From Shewanella phaeophyticola (GTDB lineage: Bacteria; Pseudomonadota; Gammaproteobacteria; Enterobacterales; Shewanellaceae): 64,000 bases of DNA. Under the pieces are notes generated by a model. The model saw nothing but the letters and a program-made list of their open reading frames with translations, was not told the DNA's origin and did not search any database. Positions 31,632 through 40,482 of this stretch are shown here, piece after piece. The position numbers and the translations under genes were made by a program. Positions within the stretch are counted from its first letter, which is position 1. Each line of letters begins with the position of its first letter. The DNA lies in contig NZ_JAODOQ010000001.1 of assembly GCF_025398315.1 (NCBI RefSeq), positions 1,984,001-2,048,000 on the forward strand, given 5' to 3'.

Positions 31632-32231
31632 ATGCCAAATATTCAACGCCTCTACATGGTCGATGACGACTTAGCCATCCTTGATTCAATGCAATTTATG
31701 TTGTTGCAATACGGTTATGACTTACAGATATTTGAGAGTGCCGAAGACTTTTTAGAAAAGATAGACATATCGCTTGCAGCTTGTTTAATTGTAGACAGTA
31801 ATATGCCAGATATTACTGGACAGCAATTGCAGCAAAAACTGGTTACAGCCCAAAGCCCAATTGGCATAATATTTCTCACCGGTCATGGCGATCTGCCCAT
31901 GGCCGTTAATGCGTTTAGGCAAGGCGCATGTGATTTTTTTCAAAAACCGGTCAAAGGTACCGAGCTGGTTAAAGCAATAGACAAAGCATTGGCAACCAGT
32001 GCATACGAGTTTGAAACGATTGAATTAAAAAAGCGCTATAACACACTCACAGAAAGAGAAAATCAAGTTTTACATCTGTTAATTGAGGGTAAAACCAACA
32101 AACAGATGGCAGATTCCCTTTTTGTTTCACTACGCACCATAGAAGTTCACCGAGCCAACATTATTAAAAAGTTGCAAGTACACAATGCTGCTGAACTTGC
32201 TAAATTTAGCCCTTTACTTGCACAATCATAG
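31632..32231 (+). CDS. ThsR/TtrR-type NarL/FixJ-family response regulator
   Basis: About 199 residues. Receiver with MVDDD acidic pocket, phosphoacceptor Asp in LIVDSNMPDITG (D55 from this start), T in FLTGHGD and the conserved KP. A LuxR-type HTH follows (TERENQVLHLLIEGKTNKQMADSL, then VSLRTIEVHRANIIKKL). It is the evident partner of the divergent sensor kinase, 160 bases apart. An in-frame GTG at 31623 is an alternative start; neither has a strong RBS. It would activate psrABC. Confidence 0.88.
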   Translation: MPNIQRLYMVDDDLAILDSMQFMLLQYGYDLQIFESAEDFLEKIDISLAACLIVDSNMPDITGQQLQQKLVTAQSPIGIIFLTGHGDLPMAVNAFRQGACDFFQKPVKGTELVKAIDKALATSAYEFETIELKKRYNTLTERENQVLHLLIEGKTNKQMADSLFVSLRTIEVHRANIIKKLQVHNAAELAKFSPLLAQS

Positions 32232-32462
32232 TACCGCACATTATCGCGGCTATTTACTACTGTTTATTCAAATCTCATGCACCAAAGGCTTGTCTTTATT
32301 TGTATCAAGAGCCCAAAACCTCGCACAAATTCTGCATTTAAGTTTGTATTCATAAAGTTTTGCTTATATTTACTCACAATTACAACATTGACAATTTTTG
32401 TCAGTCTTAGATTATGGTAATGCAAACAACCATTGGATTATAAAGAAGGAAAAACGATTACA

Positions 32463-34538
32463 ATGAAAAAGTCCTTGATCTCTATCGCGTTAACCAGCGC
32501 CTTATTAACGGCCTGTGCCAACGACAACCCCAATACCACAACAGAAGTGACCGCCCCCGTTGCGGAGCCAGCCTCAGATAAAGCTGAATTAGGTAGTTTT
32601 GGTGTCGACTTAACTGCACGTAATGAAGCGGTTAAACCTGGTGATGACTTCTTTATGTATTCAAGTGGTAATTGGTACGACAATTTTGAAATGCCTGCAG
32701 ATAAAACCCGTTATGGCGCATTTACCGCCTTAGCCGAGCGTAGTGAAGTACAAGTTAAAGCCATTATTGATGATATTGCCAGCCGCAAAAATTTATCTGC
32801 TGATGAGCAACTGATTGCTGATTTTTATCATGCCTATATGGACACCGACACCATTAATAAGCAAGGCATCAGTGCGATTCAACCTACACTCGATCAAATC
32901 TCAGCCATCAACAATACCGATGAGTTAACAGGCGTATTCGGCCAAGCATGGCTCACGGGTGCATCATCTCCTATCGGTGGTGGTATGTGGTTTAACCGTA
33001 TTGACCCTGATCAATATGAATTAACCATTGGCGCTGGTGGTTTAGGCTTGCCAGACCGTTCATATTATTTAGAAGACACTGAGCGTTTTATTTCTATCCG
33101 TGAAGCTTATGTCGAACACATTGCGAAAATGCTGCAATTTGCAGGCATACAAGATGGTAAGCAACGCGCTAAAGCGATATTAGCCTTAGAAACTCAAATT
33201 GCTGAAGGCCAGTGGCCACGAGAAAAACGTCGTAACCGTGACTTAACCTTAAACCAAATTAACCGCAGCGATTTAGCTAAAACCTATCCTGGATTTAACT
33301 GGGATATATTCTTTGAGCAAATGGGTTATAAAGTTCCGCAACTCAACATTGCTCAACCAGAACCGGTTAAAGCAATGATCAACCTGGTTAATACCGGCTC
33401 GCTTGATGTATGGAAAGATTACCTCACCTTCCACACCATTACTAATAACGCAGAATTACTGTCTGAAGACATCTTTAACACCAGCTTTGCGTTTTTTGGT
33501 AAAACGTTAAACGGTCAAGAAGAGCCTCGCCCGCGTTGGAAGCGTGCGGTTGAGCAAATGTCAGGCACTCAATCACTGGGGTTTGCGATTGGTAAAGTCT
33601 ACGTTAAGCGCTATTTCCCTGAGTCATCTAAGCATCAAATGGCTGAGTTAGTTGAAAATCTTCGTACCGCATTAGGCCAACGTATTGATGGTTTAGATTG
33701 GATGGGCGAAGAAACTAAAGTGAATGCTCACGCTAAACTTGCCGCTTTTACTCCTAAAATTGGTTACCCAGATGTATGGCAAGAATACGATGGTTTACAC
33801 CTTAAAAAGGATGATTTGCAGGGCAATATCAAGCAACTTCGTCAATTCTTCCGCAATGACAGTATCGCCAAAGAGCTTGAAAAAACAGATCGTAACCGTT
33901 GGGGCATGACACCACAGTACGTTAATGCGTATTACAACAGCTCATTTAATGAAATTGTCTTCCCGGCAGCCATTTTACAACCGCCATTTTTTGACCCAAA
34001 TGCCGATCCAGCAGTCAATTACGGCAGCATTGGCGCGGTAATTGGTCATGAAATGGGACACGGTTTTGATGACCAAGGATCAAAGTCTGATGCCAATGGT
34101 ATTCAGCGTAACTGGTGGACCGATGCTGACCGAGCCGCGTTTGAAGCGAAAGCCGATATGCTTGCGCAGCAATACAGTCAGTACGAACCCATCCCAGAAA
34201 ACTTTGTGAATGGCCGTAACAGCCTTGGCGAAAACATTGGAGATGTGGGTGGTTTATCGATGGCCTACCACGCTTATAAGTTAAGCCTTAATGGCAAAGA
34301 AGCCCCCATCATCGACGGCACCACTGGCGATCAACGCTTCTTTTTAGCATGGGCACAGGTATGGAAAGAAAAACGCACTGAACAAAGCATGCTAAGTCAA
34401 TTACGCGCAGGGACTCATGCTCCAGGTCGTTACCGTGCACTTGCACCACGTAATCACGATGCCTGGTACAAAGCGTTTGATGTAAAGCCCGGTGATAAGC
34501 TGTATTTACCAGAAGATCAACGCGTGCGTATTTGGTAA
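32463..34538 (+). CDS. M13-family zinc metallopeptidase lipoprotein (PepO-like)
   Basis: About 691 residues from ATG 32463 (MKKSLISIALTSALLTACAND), which gives a lipoprotein signal with lipobox LTAC. An AAGGA lies 11 bases upstream. The neprilysin-like zinc site is VIGHEMGHGFDDQG, with the third ligand in NIGDVGGLSMAYHAY. The substrate-binding NAYYNSSFNEIVFPAAILQPPFF motif and the C-terminal RVRIW typical of M13 enzymes are present. It is envelope-located and degrades oligopeptides. It is a single-gene unit with a strong terminator. Confidence 0.93.
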   Translation: MKKSLISIALTSALLTACANDNPNTTTEVTAPVAEPASDKAELGSFGVDLTARNEAVKPGDDFFMYSSGNWYDNFEMPADKTRYGAFTALAERSEVQVKAIIDDIASRKNLSADEQLIADFYHAYMDTDTINKQGISAIQPTLDQISAINNTDELTGVFGQAWLTGASSPIGGGMWFNRIDPDQYELTIGAGGLGLPDRSYYLEDTERFISIREAYVEHIAKMLQFAGIQDGKQRAKAILALETQIAEGQWPREKRRNRDLTLNQINRSDLAKTYPGFNWDIFFEQMGYKVPQLNIAQPEPVKAMINLVNTGSLDVWKDYLTFHTITNNAELLSEDIFNTSFAFFGKTLNGQEEPRPRWKRAVEQMSGTQSLGFAIGKVYVKRYFPESSKHQMAELVENLRTALGQRIDGLDWMGEETKVNAHAKLAAFTPKIGYPDVWQEYDGLHLKKDDLQGNIKQLRQFFRNDSIAKELEKTDRNRWGMTPQYVNAYYNSSFNEIVFPAAILQPPFFDPNADPAVNYGSIGAVIGHEMGHGFDDQGSKSDANGIQRNWWTDADRAAFEAKADMLAQQYSQYEPIPENFVNGRNSLGENIGDVGGLSMAYHAYKLSLNGKEAPIIDGTTGDQRFFLAWAQVWKEKRTEQSMLSQLRAGTHAPGRYRALAPRNHDAWYKAFDVKPGDKLYLPEDQRVRIW

Positions 34539-34572
34539 TCAAATATCGACTTAGATATTTGCGTTATCAATC

Positions 34573-34605
34573 AAAAAAGCCAATCAGATAATGATTGGCT
34601 TTTTT
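34573..34605 (+). terminator. Terminator after the M13 peptidase
   Basis: A perfect 14-base stem, AAAAAAGCCAATCA (34573-34586) and TGATTGGCTTTTTT (34592-34605), with loop GATAA. A- and T-tracts make it strong and potentially bidirectional. Confidence 0.92.
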
Positions 34606-34798
34606 ACATTTGTAGCTGAATTAGCACTGTGATGCTGTCAGCCATTAAATGCCAACTTCATCAATATCATTGTATAATCTCGCGGATATCCATTGGAGTG
34701 AAATATTATCATATCGATGGTGAAAAGATTTCGTTTTGAGTAAGAAGATATTATGTTTGAATATGCCGAGTAGATATTGAGTAGTACGGAAGTCCATT

Positions 34799-35695
34799 AT
34801 GACAGCACTGACGATTTTAGACGGCGGTATGGGGCGTGAGCTCAAACGTATCGGCGCGCCTTTTTCTCAACCACTGTGGAGTGCGCAAGCACTGATTGAA
34901 TCCCCACAATTTGTAGCGCAAGCACATCAAAACTTTATCGAAGCTGGGGCGCAGATTATTACCGTCAATAGCTATGCCTGTGTACCGTTTCATTTAGGTG
35001 AAGGACTGTATGCCGAGCAAGGTGCAACACTTGCTGAAAAAGCGGCAAATATTGCACGTGAGGTTGTAGCTCAATCTCAACAAGAGGTACTTGTTGCTGG
35101 CTCAATCCCCCCTGCTTTAGGATCCTATCGTCCCGAGTTATTTGAGGCAAAGCGAGCCTATGAGATCTGTTCTACCTTATTTAACTCTCAAGATAAGCAC
35201 GTCGATATCTGGCTTGCAGAGACAATTGCCAGTATTGCTGAAGCACAGGTGATAGCTAAAGTGCTAGCCAAGACCGATAAACCCTGTTATTTAGCTTATA
35301 CTCTGATTGATGAAGTTGACCAGCCGGTTCGACTACGTTCAGGAGAGTTGCTAACCGATGCTGTTGCGGCATTGTTGGCAACCAATGCAACAGGGATTTT
35401 ATTTAACTGTTCTATCCCAGAGGTGATCGAGCAAGCCATTAAGGATGTGGTACAGGTATTAGCGCAACACAATAAAACGCTCGCGATTGGTGTCTTTGCA
35501 AACAGTTTTACGCCAATCAAATCGGGGCATCAAGCCAATGGCACCTTTCAAACGTTACGTCATGTTTCTGAGAACGAATATCTTGAGTTTGCCAAGTGCT
35601 GGCATCAATTAGGAGCAACCATTATCGGTGGATGTTGTGGCATTTACCCGAGCCACATTAACACGCTGGCAAGATGGCGAGAAAGCCTGGAATAA
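34799..35695 (+). CDS. Homocysteine S-methyltransferase (MmuM-like)
   Basis: A 298-residue TIM-barrel enzyme. N-terminal ILDGGMGRELKRIG is the homocysteine-binding segment. Zinc-ligating cysteines are in LFNCSIPE (Cys) and IIGGCCGIYPSHI (Cys-Cys). It transfers a methyl group to homocysteine, usually from S-methylmethionine or SAM, making methionine. It is monocistronic; no S-methylmethionine permease is adjacent. A 260-base leader after the previous terminator holds its promoter. Confidence 0.88.
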   Translation: MTALTILDGGMGRELKRIGAPFSQPLWSAQALIESPQFVAQAHQNFIEAGAQIITVNSYACVPFHLGEGLYAEQGATLAEKAANIAREVVAQSQQEVLVAGSIPPALGSYRPELFEAKRAYEICSTLFNSQDKHVDIWLAETIASIAEAQVIAKVLAKTDKPCYLAYTLIDEVDQPVRLRSGELLTDAVAALLATNATGILFNCSIPEVIEQAIKDVVQVLAQHNKTLAIGVFANSFTPIKSGHQANGTFQTLRHVSENEYLEFAKCWHQLGATIIGGCCGIYPSHINTLARWRESLE

Positions 35696-35716
35696 AAAAG
35701 CTCACCAGAGCCTTGG

Positions 35717-36196
35717 TCAGAAGTGCACCGCCGCTTGCTGAGTAGTAAGCTGGTTTGAGTGGGGCTGGAGGCTAATACCTCCAGCTACCCTATATTTAAT
35801 CCACTTTAGTTGCTTCAATAACGATTGAACGACAATCTCCAGTGACATAGTGCTATAAGCAAACTTTAATGATGAAAAATGATATGCTAAATCACAATGT
35901 TGGTATATCGATTCTATTGGGGAACCTTTGGTATTAAACCGTGCAACAATAAGTTTTTTACTTTGTTGAATAATTAACGCTGAATTTGATGATATCGCAT
36001 TTTTAACGTCTTCTTGTAACGTCCCGACTTGTGGCTTTGGCGCGTTAACGAAAGTGGCAATTAAAGCATCTTTTACCATCAAAGGGTTCTGTTGTTCAAC
36101 TTTCATCACTTCGTTAAGTTCGGGCTTGTCAGTAGATGAACATCCACTGATTAGCAATATTAATATCGTCCCTAAACCCAATCCAATTTTTTGCAC
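35717..36196 (-). CDS. Hypothetical lipoprotein
   Basis: A 159-residue protein with a type II signal peptide and lipobox LISGC (Cys19) followed by SSTD. I do not recognise the family. Residues about 75-130 have a compact alternating hydrophobic pattern (ALIIQQSKKLIVARFNTKG). Near its 3' end an 8-base hairpin (GCTGGAGG 35764-35771 with CCTCCAGC 35778-35785) falls inside the coding region. The C-terminus after it is low in conservation-type features, so the true stop might differ if an indel is present. It converges on the methyltransferase gene. Confidence 0.55.
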   Translation of the reverse strand: MQKIGLGLGTILILLISGCSSTDKPELNEVMKVEQQNPLMVKDALIATFVNAPKPQVGTLQEDVKNAISSNSALIIQQSKKLIVARFNTKGSPIESIYQHCDLAYHFSSLKFAYSTMSLEIVVQSLLKQLKWIKYRVAGGISLQPHSNQLTTQQAAVHF

Positions 36197-36593
36197 AAAA
36201 TACTCCTTAAAATAAAACGTTCAAAAACAGTGGTTAACCAAATCAATAATCTAAACTTCTATGATTAGTCACCATTTTGCGGTTCATCTCAGTAACGTTT
36301 GCATCATTGATGAATGCAAACCAACTTAATGACATTTATGACAGTCAAATAATACAGTAATAGACATTTATGACAAATCATATGCATTACCTATTGCTAA
36401 TACATTACATCAACAATGACACTAATAAAAAAACGTAAATACATTATTCATATAAAACAAGTGGTTAGATATTTAATTAACTCATTTGTTGAAAAAACTC
36501 AAAGTTAGCTCAGTCATTGCTATTACAAAGTATGTTTGTAATCTAGTTTTCAGATTTAGACATCCTTAATTTAAAACCATTTGGAGTAATAAC
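36197..36593. promoter_or_regulatory. 397-base divergent regulatory region before the peroxiredoxin operon
   Basis: No gene here. Distinct signals occur: GTTTGCAT-N9-ATGCAAAC (36297-36321); the 13-mer GACATTTATGACA repeated at 36331-36343 and 36363-36375, starts 32 bases apart (about three helical turns); and an inverted repeat at 36522-36542. No good sigma54 -24/-12 element is visible, unlike the SQR promoter. Confidence 0.55.
36522..36542. promoter_or_regulatory. Inverted repeat ATTACAAA-N5-TTTGTAAT, candidate operator
   Basis: Perfect 8-base arms around GTATG, ending 51 bases before the peroxiredoxin ATG, which is the usual place for a repressor or redox-regulator site. The regulator is unknown and no matching local regulator gene lies beside the operon. 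Confidence 0.45.
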
Positions 36594-37235
36594 ATGACTG
36601 AATCAATCATATCGTTTCCACAACTTAACCGCCCTGCACCTGCATTCAATACTAAAACAACGCACGGTATGCGTTCATTGAATGATTATAAAGGTAAGTG
36701 GTTAGTTTTATTCTCTCACCCTGCTGACTTTACTCCAGTATGTACTACTGAGTTTATGGGATTTGCACAACGAGCTGAAGAATTTGCGCAATTAAATACT
36801 GAACTACTAGGCCTATCTATTGACAGTATCCACTCTCACATTGCCTGGGTACGTAACATTGAAGAGAACTTTGGTGTTGAAATTACTTTCCCAATCATTT
36901 CTGACTTATCAATGGAAGTGGCCAAAGCATACGGCATGATCCAACCAGGTGCTAGTGATACCGCTGCGGTAAGAGCCACATTCATTATCGATCCAGAAGG
37001 TGTACTGCGTGCGATGGTGTACTACCCAATGAGCAATGGCCGTTCAGTCGATGAATTTGTACGCCTAGTTAAAGCACTTCAAACAAGCGATGCCAATGCG
37101 GTAGCAACCCCAGAAAACTGGCAGCCTGGTGACGACGTGATTGTTCCACCACCAGCAACAACAGCCGATGCAAAAGCACGTTTAGAACAAGGATTCGACT
37201 ACGTTGATTGGTACTTCAGCAAGAAGTCTCTTTAA
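36594..37235 (+). CDS. 1-Cys peroxiredoxin (Prx6-like)
   Basis: A 213-residue AhpC/TSA-family enzyme. Peroxidatic Cys50 lies in HPADFTPVCTTEF; there is no other cysteine, so it is a true 1-Cys type that needs an external thiol. The extended C-terminal Prx6 domain (NWQPGDDVIVPPP, DYVDWYFSKKSL) is complete. It reduces peroxides and perhaps persulfides. It heads an operon with a persulfide-dioxygenase-like enzyme, a sulfite exporter and a rhodanese, so it likely protects against sulfide-linked oxidative stress. Confidence 0.92.
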   Translation: MTESIISFPQLNRPAPAFNTKTTHGMRSLNDYKGKWLVLFSHPADFTPVCTTEFMGFAQRAEEFAQLNTELLGLSIDSIHSHIAWVRNIEENFGVEITFPIISDLSMEVAKAYGMIQPGASDTAAVRATFIIDPEGVLRAMVYYPMSNGRSVDEFVRLVKALQTSDANAVATPENWQPGDDVIVPPPATTADAKARLEQGFDYVDWYFSKKSL

Positions 37236-37243
37236 ACCATTAT

Positions 37244-37272
37244 TGCACAGGGGCTCCCCCGACCCCTGTGCA
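37244..37272 (+). other. Strong intra-operon hairpin
   Basis: TGCACAGGGG (37244-37253) pairs perfectly with CCCCTGTGCA (37263-37272), loop CTCCCCCGA, between the peroxiredoxin and the next gene. There is no U-run, so it is more likely a 3'-end stabiliser or processing site than a terminator. An unusually strong AAAGGAGG RBS follows before 37295. Confidence 0.6.
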
Positions 37273-37294
37273 TCATTTGTAAAGGAGGTTTGTA

Positions 37295-38164
37295 ATGAAC
37301 TCAACATTTAGCGTTCATGAATTTTTAGATGATGACAGCGAAACATTTACTTACGTGGTTGCAGATAATGCCACCCGTTTTGCAGTCATTATTGATCCGG
37401 TTTTAGACTTTGATTATAAGTCTGGCCGAACAGATACTCGCAGTGCTCAACGAGTGATACATTGGGTTAAACGCCAAGAGTTAAGTGTTAAATGGATACT
37501 TGAGACACATGCACATGCCGATCATTTGTCTGCTGCCAGTTATATTCGTGAACAAATTGGTGGGCAAATTGGTATTGGAGAACATATCACTCAAGTACAA
37601 CAAACATTTAAAAAAGTCTTTAATTTAGAACGTGATTTTTTACCCAATGGCAGCCAGTTTGACCGATTATTCAAACATAACGAATTATTGCAAGTCGGCA
37701 ATATGGCCATTCGTATCATGCATACCCCAGGGCACACTCCAGCCGATCTCGCTTATGTCATTAATGAGCAAGCAGCTTTTGTAGGTGACACTATCTTTAT
37801 GCCAGATGTCGGCACGGCACGTTGCGACTTCCCTGGTGGTGATGCCAACACCTTATATGACTCGATTCAATCATTGTTTAGCTTACCAGACTCAACCGAT
37901 ATTTATGTTTGTCATGACTACCCTACAGCGGGTCGTAGCCATCAATTTAAAACTCAGGTCGGCGAACAGAAAGCACACAACATCCATGTTAAAAATGGCA
38001 TAAATAAAGCAGATTTTGTCGAGCTTCGTCAAACGCGCGATGCCACCTTACCCATGCCAAGACTGATATTACCATCAATTCAGGTCAACATTCGTGCCGG
38101 TAATATGCCCGCACCTGAAGACAATGGCACCGTGTACTTAAAAGTACCAATCAACTTACTTTAA
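37295..38164 (+). CDS. Metallo-beta-lactamase-fold persulfide dioxygenase-like protein
   Basis: A 289-residue MBL-fold protein of the ETHE1/Blh group. The metal site THAHADH, later HTPGHTPADL (His), GDTIFMPDVGTARCDFPGG (Asp) and VCHDYP (His) are in place. ETHE1-type enzymes oxidise glutathione persulfide to sulfite with O2. The neighbours fit: a sulfite exporter follows by 16 bases, then a rhodanese. A close paralogue lies at 39390-40256. Activity is inferred; Blh-type members may have other roles. Confidence 0.85.
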   Translation: MNSTFSVHEFLDDDSETFTYVVADNATRFAVIIDPVLDFDYKSGRTDTRSAQRVIHWVKRQELSVKWILETHAHADHLSAASYIREQIGGQIGIGEHITQVQQTFKKVFNLERDFLPNGSQFDRLFKHNELLQVGNMAIRIMHTPGHTPADLAYVINEQAAFVGDTIFMPDVGTARCDFPGGDANTLYDSIQSLFSLPDSTDIYVCHDYPTAGRSHQFKTQVGEQKAHNIHVKNGINKADFVELRQTRDATLPMPRLILPSIQVNIRAGNMPAPEDNGTVYLKVPINLL

Positions 38165-38180
38165 AACTAAGGTTGTCAAT

Positions 38181-38930
38181 ATGATACAAGCTGTTTTAGG
38201 TGCGTTAGTGATTGGCTTAGTATTGAGCATGCTGGGCTCTGGTGGCTCAATACTCACGGTGCCAGTACTGTTATACCTTGTGGGTATGCAGCCCGAAGTC
38301 GCAATTGCATCGTCACTTTGTATCGTTGCCGCCATCAGTTTATTTAGCAGTATCAGTTTTATTAAACAAAAGCTGGTTTCTTGGACGCATGTATTGATGT
38401 TTGGCCTTCCAGGAATGGCGGGTACATATCTCGGTGCTTGGATGAGCACGTTTGCAACAAGTCAAATTCAACTCAGTGTATTTGTTGCGTTAATGCTGAT
38501 TGGCGCAGTGATGATGTGGCGCAAACATACTAACAGCCTCACTCAAGGGAAATTGGTTCTCACAAATGTATTACTGCAAGGCTTATTAGTAGGCGTAGTA
38601 ACCGGGTTTGTAGGTGTTGGTGGTGGCTTTTTAATTATCCCCGCTCTGGTGTTATTAGGCGGTATTGAAATGACATTAGCTGTGGGCACCAGTTTATTAA
38701 TTATCACCATGAACTCTTCTATCGGGTTTATTAAGTATTACAGCTTATTTTCAGCTCAGGGCGTGCAATTTGATTGGCCTGTTATCGCCATCATGATTGG
38801 CGGTGGCTTTATTGGCAGCCTAGCTGGAGGAAAAATCACTCAATATCTCCCCAAAGCGATTTTACAAAAAGTATTCGCCGTATTTTTAGTGGTAATGGCG
38901 ACGTTTATTACCACTCAATCCATTATTTAG
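38181..38930 (+). CDS. TauE/SafE-family sulfite exporter
   Basis: A 249-residue membrane protein with about 7-8 helices. The TauE repeats are visible: SMLGSGGSILTVPVLLYLVGM in the first half and VTGFVGVGGGFLIIPALVLL in the second. It likely exports sulfite or another sulfur anion made by the persulfide dioxygenase encoded just upstream. The next gene starts 15 bases later. The operon context supports the sulfur-anion reading over a generic transporter. Confidence 0.88.
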   Translation: MIQAVLGALVIGLVLSMLGSGGSILTVPVLLYLVGMQPEVAIASSLCIVAAISLFSSISFIKQKLVSWTHVLMFGLPGMAGTYLGAWMSTFATSQIQLSVFVALMLIGAVMMWRKHTNSLTQGKLVLTNVLLQGLLVGVVTGFVGVGGGFLIIPALVLLGGIEMTLAVGTSLLIITMNSSIGFIKYYSLFSAQGVQFDWPVIAIMIGGGFIGSLAGGKITQYLPKAILQKVFAVFLVVMATFITTQSII

Positions 38931-38945
38931 TTTCACGAGGTACAC

Positions 38946-39350
38946 ATGAAAACTGCACAACAATATATTAGTGAAGTTAAAAGCAACATTATTGAAGTCT
39001 CGACTCAACAATTGTTATCAGCAATGTTAAACCCAGAAGTGATTATTATTGATGTGCGTGAACATGAAGAGTTTTTGACTGGACATGTAGAAGGCGCGAT
39101 TAATTTACCGCGCGGGGTGTTAGAAATGAAAATTCATGAGCATCCATCAGTGAGTCATCATTGTGAATGGGAATTAGCTTTGAACGAGTTAGCGAATAAA
39201 GAAATCTATCTCATTTGTCGTACAGGTGGACGTTCGGCATTGGCTGCTGCCTCATTACAAAATATGGGGTTTACCCAACCTATATCGGTTGCGGGCGGCA
39301 TGATGCAGTGGCAACAAGATGGTTTTCCAGTGATACCGCATAAAGCATAG
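38946..39350 (+). CDS. Single-domain rhodanese
   Basis: A 134-residue sulfurtransferase. Active-site Cys91 lies in the loop CRTGGRS; N-terminal IIDVREHEEFLTGHVEGAINLPRG is the standard rhodanese entry. It moves sulfane sulfur between thiols, for example between glutathione persulfide and thiosulfate. No signal peptide. It is last in the operon from the peroxiredoxin and has its own terminator. Confidence 0.9.
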   Translation: MKTAQQYISEVKSNIIEVSTQQLLSAMLNPEVIIIDVREHEEFLTGHVEGAINLPRGVLEMKIHEHPSVSHHCEWELALNELANKEIYLICRTGGRSALAAASLQNMGFTQPISVAGGMMQWQQDGFPVIPHKA

Positions 39351-39364
39351 AAATGAATTGATAG

Positions 39365-39392
39365 AATGAGCCTTAATGGGCTCATTTTTTTA
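39365..39392 (+). terminator. Terminator after the rhodanese gene
   Basis: AATGAGCC (39365-39372) and GGCTCATT (39379-39386) with a 6-base loop, then a T-run. It overlaps the stop of the convergent MBL gene. Confidence 0.85.
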
Positions 39393-40256
39393 CCATTGAT
39401 TGACTGGAATTTTGAGAAAATAATTATCTTCGCCTTCAGGCGGTGGTAAGTGACCCGCTCTTATATTGAGTTGTATCGCTGGCAATAGTAATTGCGGCAT
39501 GGTGGCATTGTGATGTTGCTGTTGATGTAACTTAACAAACTCTTGTAAATCAACCTTACCGCCTACCACTTTATTGGTGCGTTTTTGAGCAATGATTGAC
39601 GATTCATACATCGGGTTTTGAGTATGAGCTAAATGTGGATTATGACCCACAAATACACGAGTGCTGTTGGGTAAAGCCAATATCTTTTGAATAGATTGAT
39701 ATAAGGTTGTCACACTGCAATTGGGAAAATCTAGGTTAACGGTACCGACGTCAGGTGACGCTATCACGTCCCCGACAAATATTGCATCTTCAATTAAATA
39801 GCTCACACATGCTGGAGTATGTCCAGGAGTGTGCATCACTTGAACATCTAAATGACCGAGTTTAATCAGTTCTTCATCGGCAAATAAGTGATCAAACTGC
39901 TCACCATTACAATGAAAGTTGTCATCGAGGTTAAGAATACGCTTAAACATATGCTGAACTTTAACAATATGCTCTCCTATTCCGCTATTACCACCTCGTT
40001 GTTGTTTAATATAACAGGCTGCAGAGATATGGTCGCAATGGGCATGAGTTTCTAAAATCCATTCAAGTTCATAACCATTTTTATCTAGATGCTCAATGAT
40101 ACTGTCGGCAAACTCAGTGGTAATTTTACCTGACGAAATATCAAAATCTAAAACAGGGTCAATAACCGCGCTTTGTCGTGAGGCAAGATCGGTCACCACA
40201 TAACTAATTGACTGGCTGTCTTGATGATAAAATGGATCAATACGGATTTTACTCAT
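39390..40256 (-). CDS. Second persulfide dioxygenase-like MBL protein
   Basis: A 288-residue paralogue of the MBL protein at 37.3 kb, similar along its length. Metal motif is THAHCDH, with Cys in place of the Ala of the other copy; HTPGHTPACVSYL, GDVIASPDVGTVNLDFPN and FVGHNP complete the site. It lacks a neighbouring exporter on its own strand and is convergent with the rhodanese. Its separate promoter suggests the two copies answer different signals. Persulfide oxidation is the likely role. Confidence 0.85.
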   Translation of the reverse strand: MSKIRIDPFYHQDSQSISYVVTDLASRQSAVIDPVLDFDISSGKITTEFADSIIEHLDKNGYELEWILETHAHCDHISAACYIKQQRGGNSGIGEHIVKVQHMFKRILNLDDNFHCNGEQFDHLFADEELIKLGHLDVQVMHTPGHTPACVSYLIEDAIFVGDVIASPDVGTVNLDFPNCSVTTLYQSIQKILALPNSTRVFVGHNPHLAHTQNPMYESSIIAQKRTNKVVGGKVDLQEFVKLHQQQHHNATMPQLLLPAIQLNIRAGHLPPPEGEDNYFLKIPVNQW

Positions 40257-40482
40257 GGCTTATACACTCACAACAAAATACACAATGTTTTTGCAAGTCC
40301 TCATTAGGCCTATTTGTTGAACCTGTTGAGGTGATGCTAACGTCAGTAAAATAGTAAATGATAATGCATCAATAAACTGCGGCTAACCTCGCAACAAAGA
40401 GTCTGCATAACCGCAAAATATTGATAAATGCTCTATGAGTCAAACATTTTAATCCCAGCCCGATAATAAATCGTAAACCTTG

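Noticed and set aside
36500..36520. A possible sigma54 element TAGCTC-N5-TTGCT before the peroxiredoxin gene
   Set aside because: The essential GG at -24 is missing, so it does not meet the consensus.
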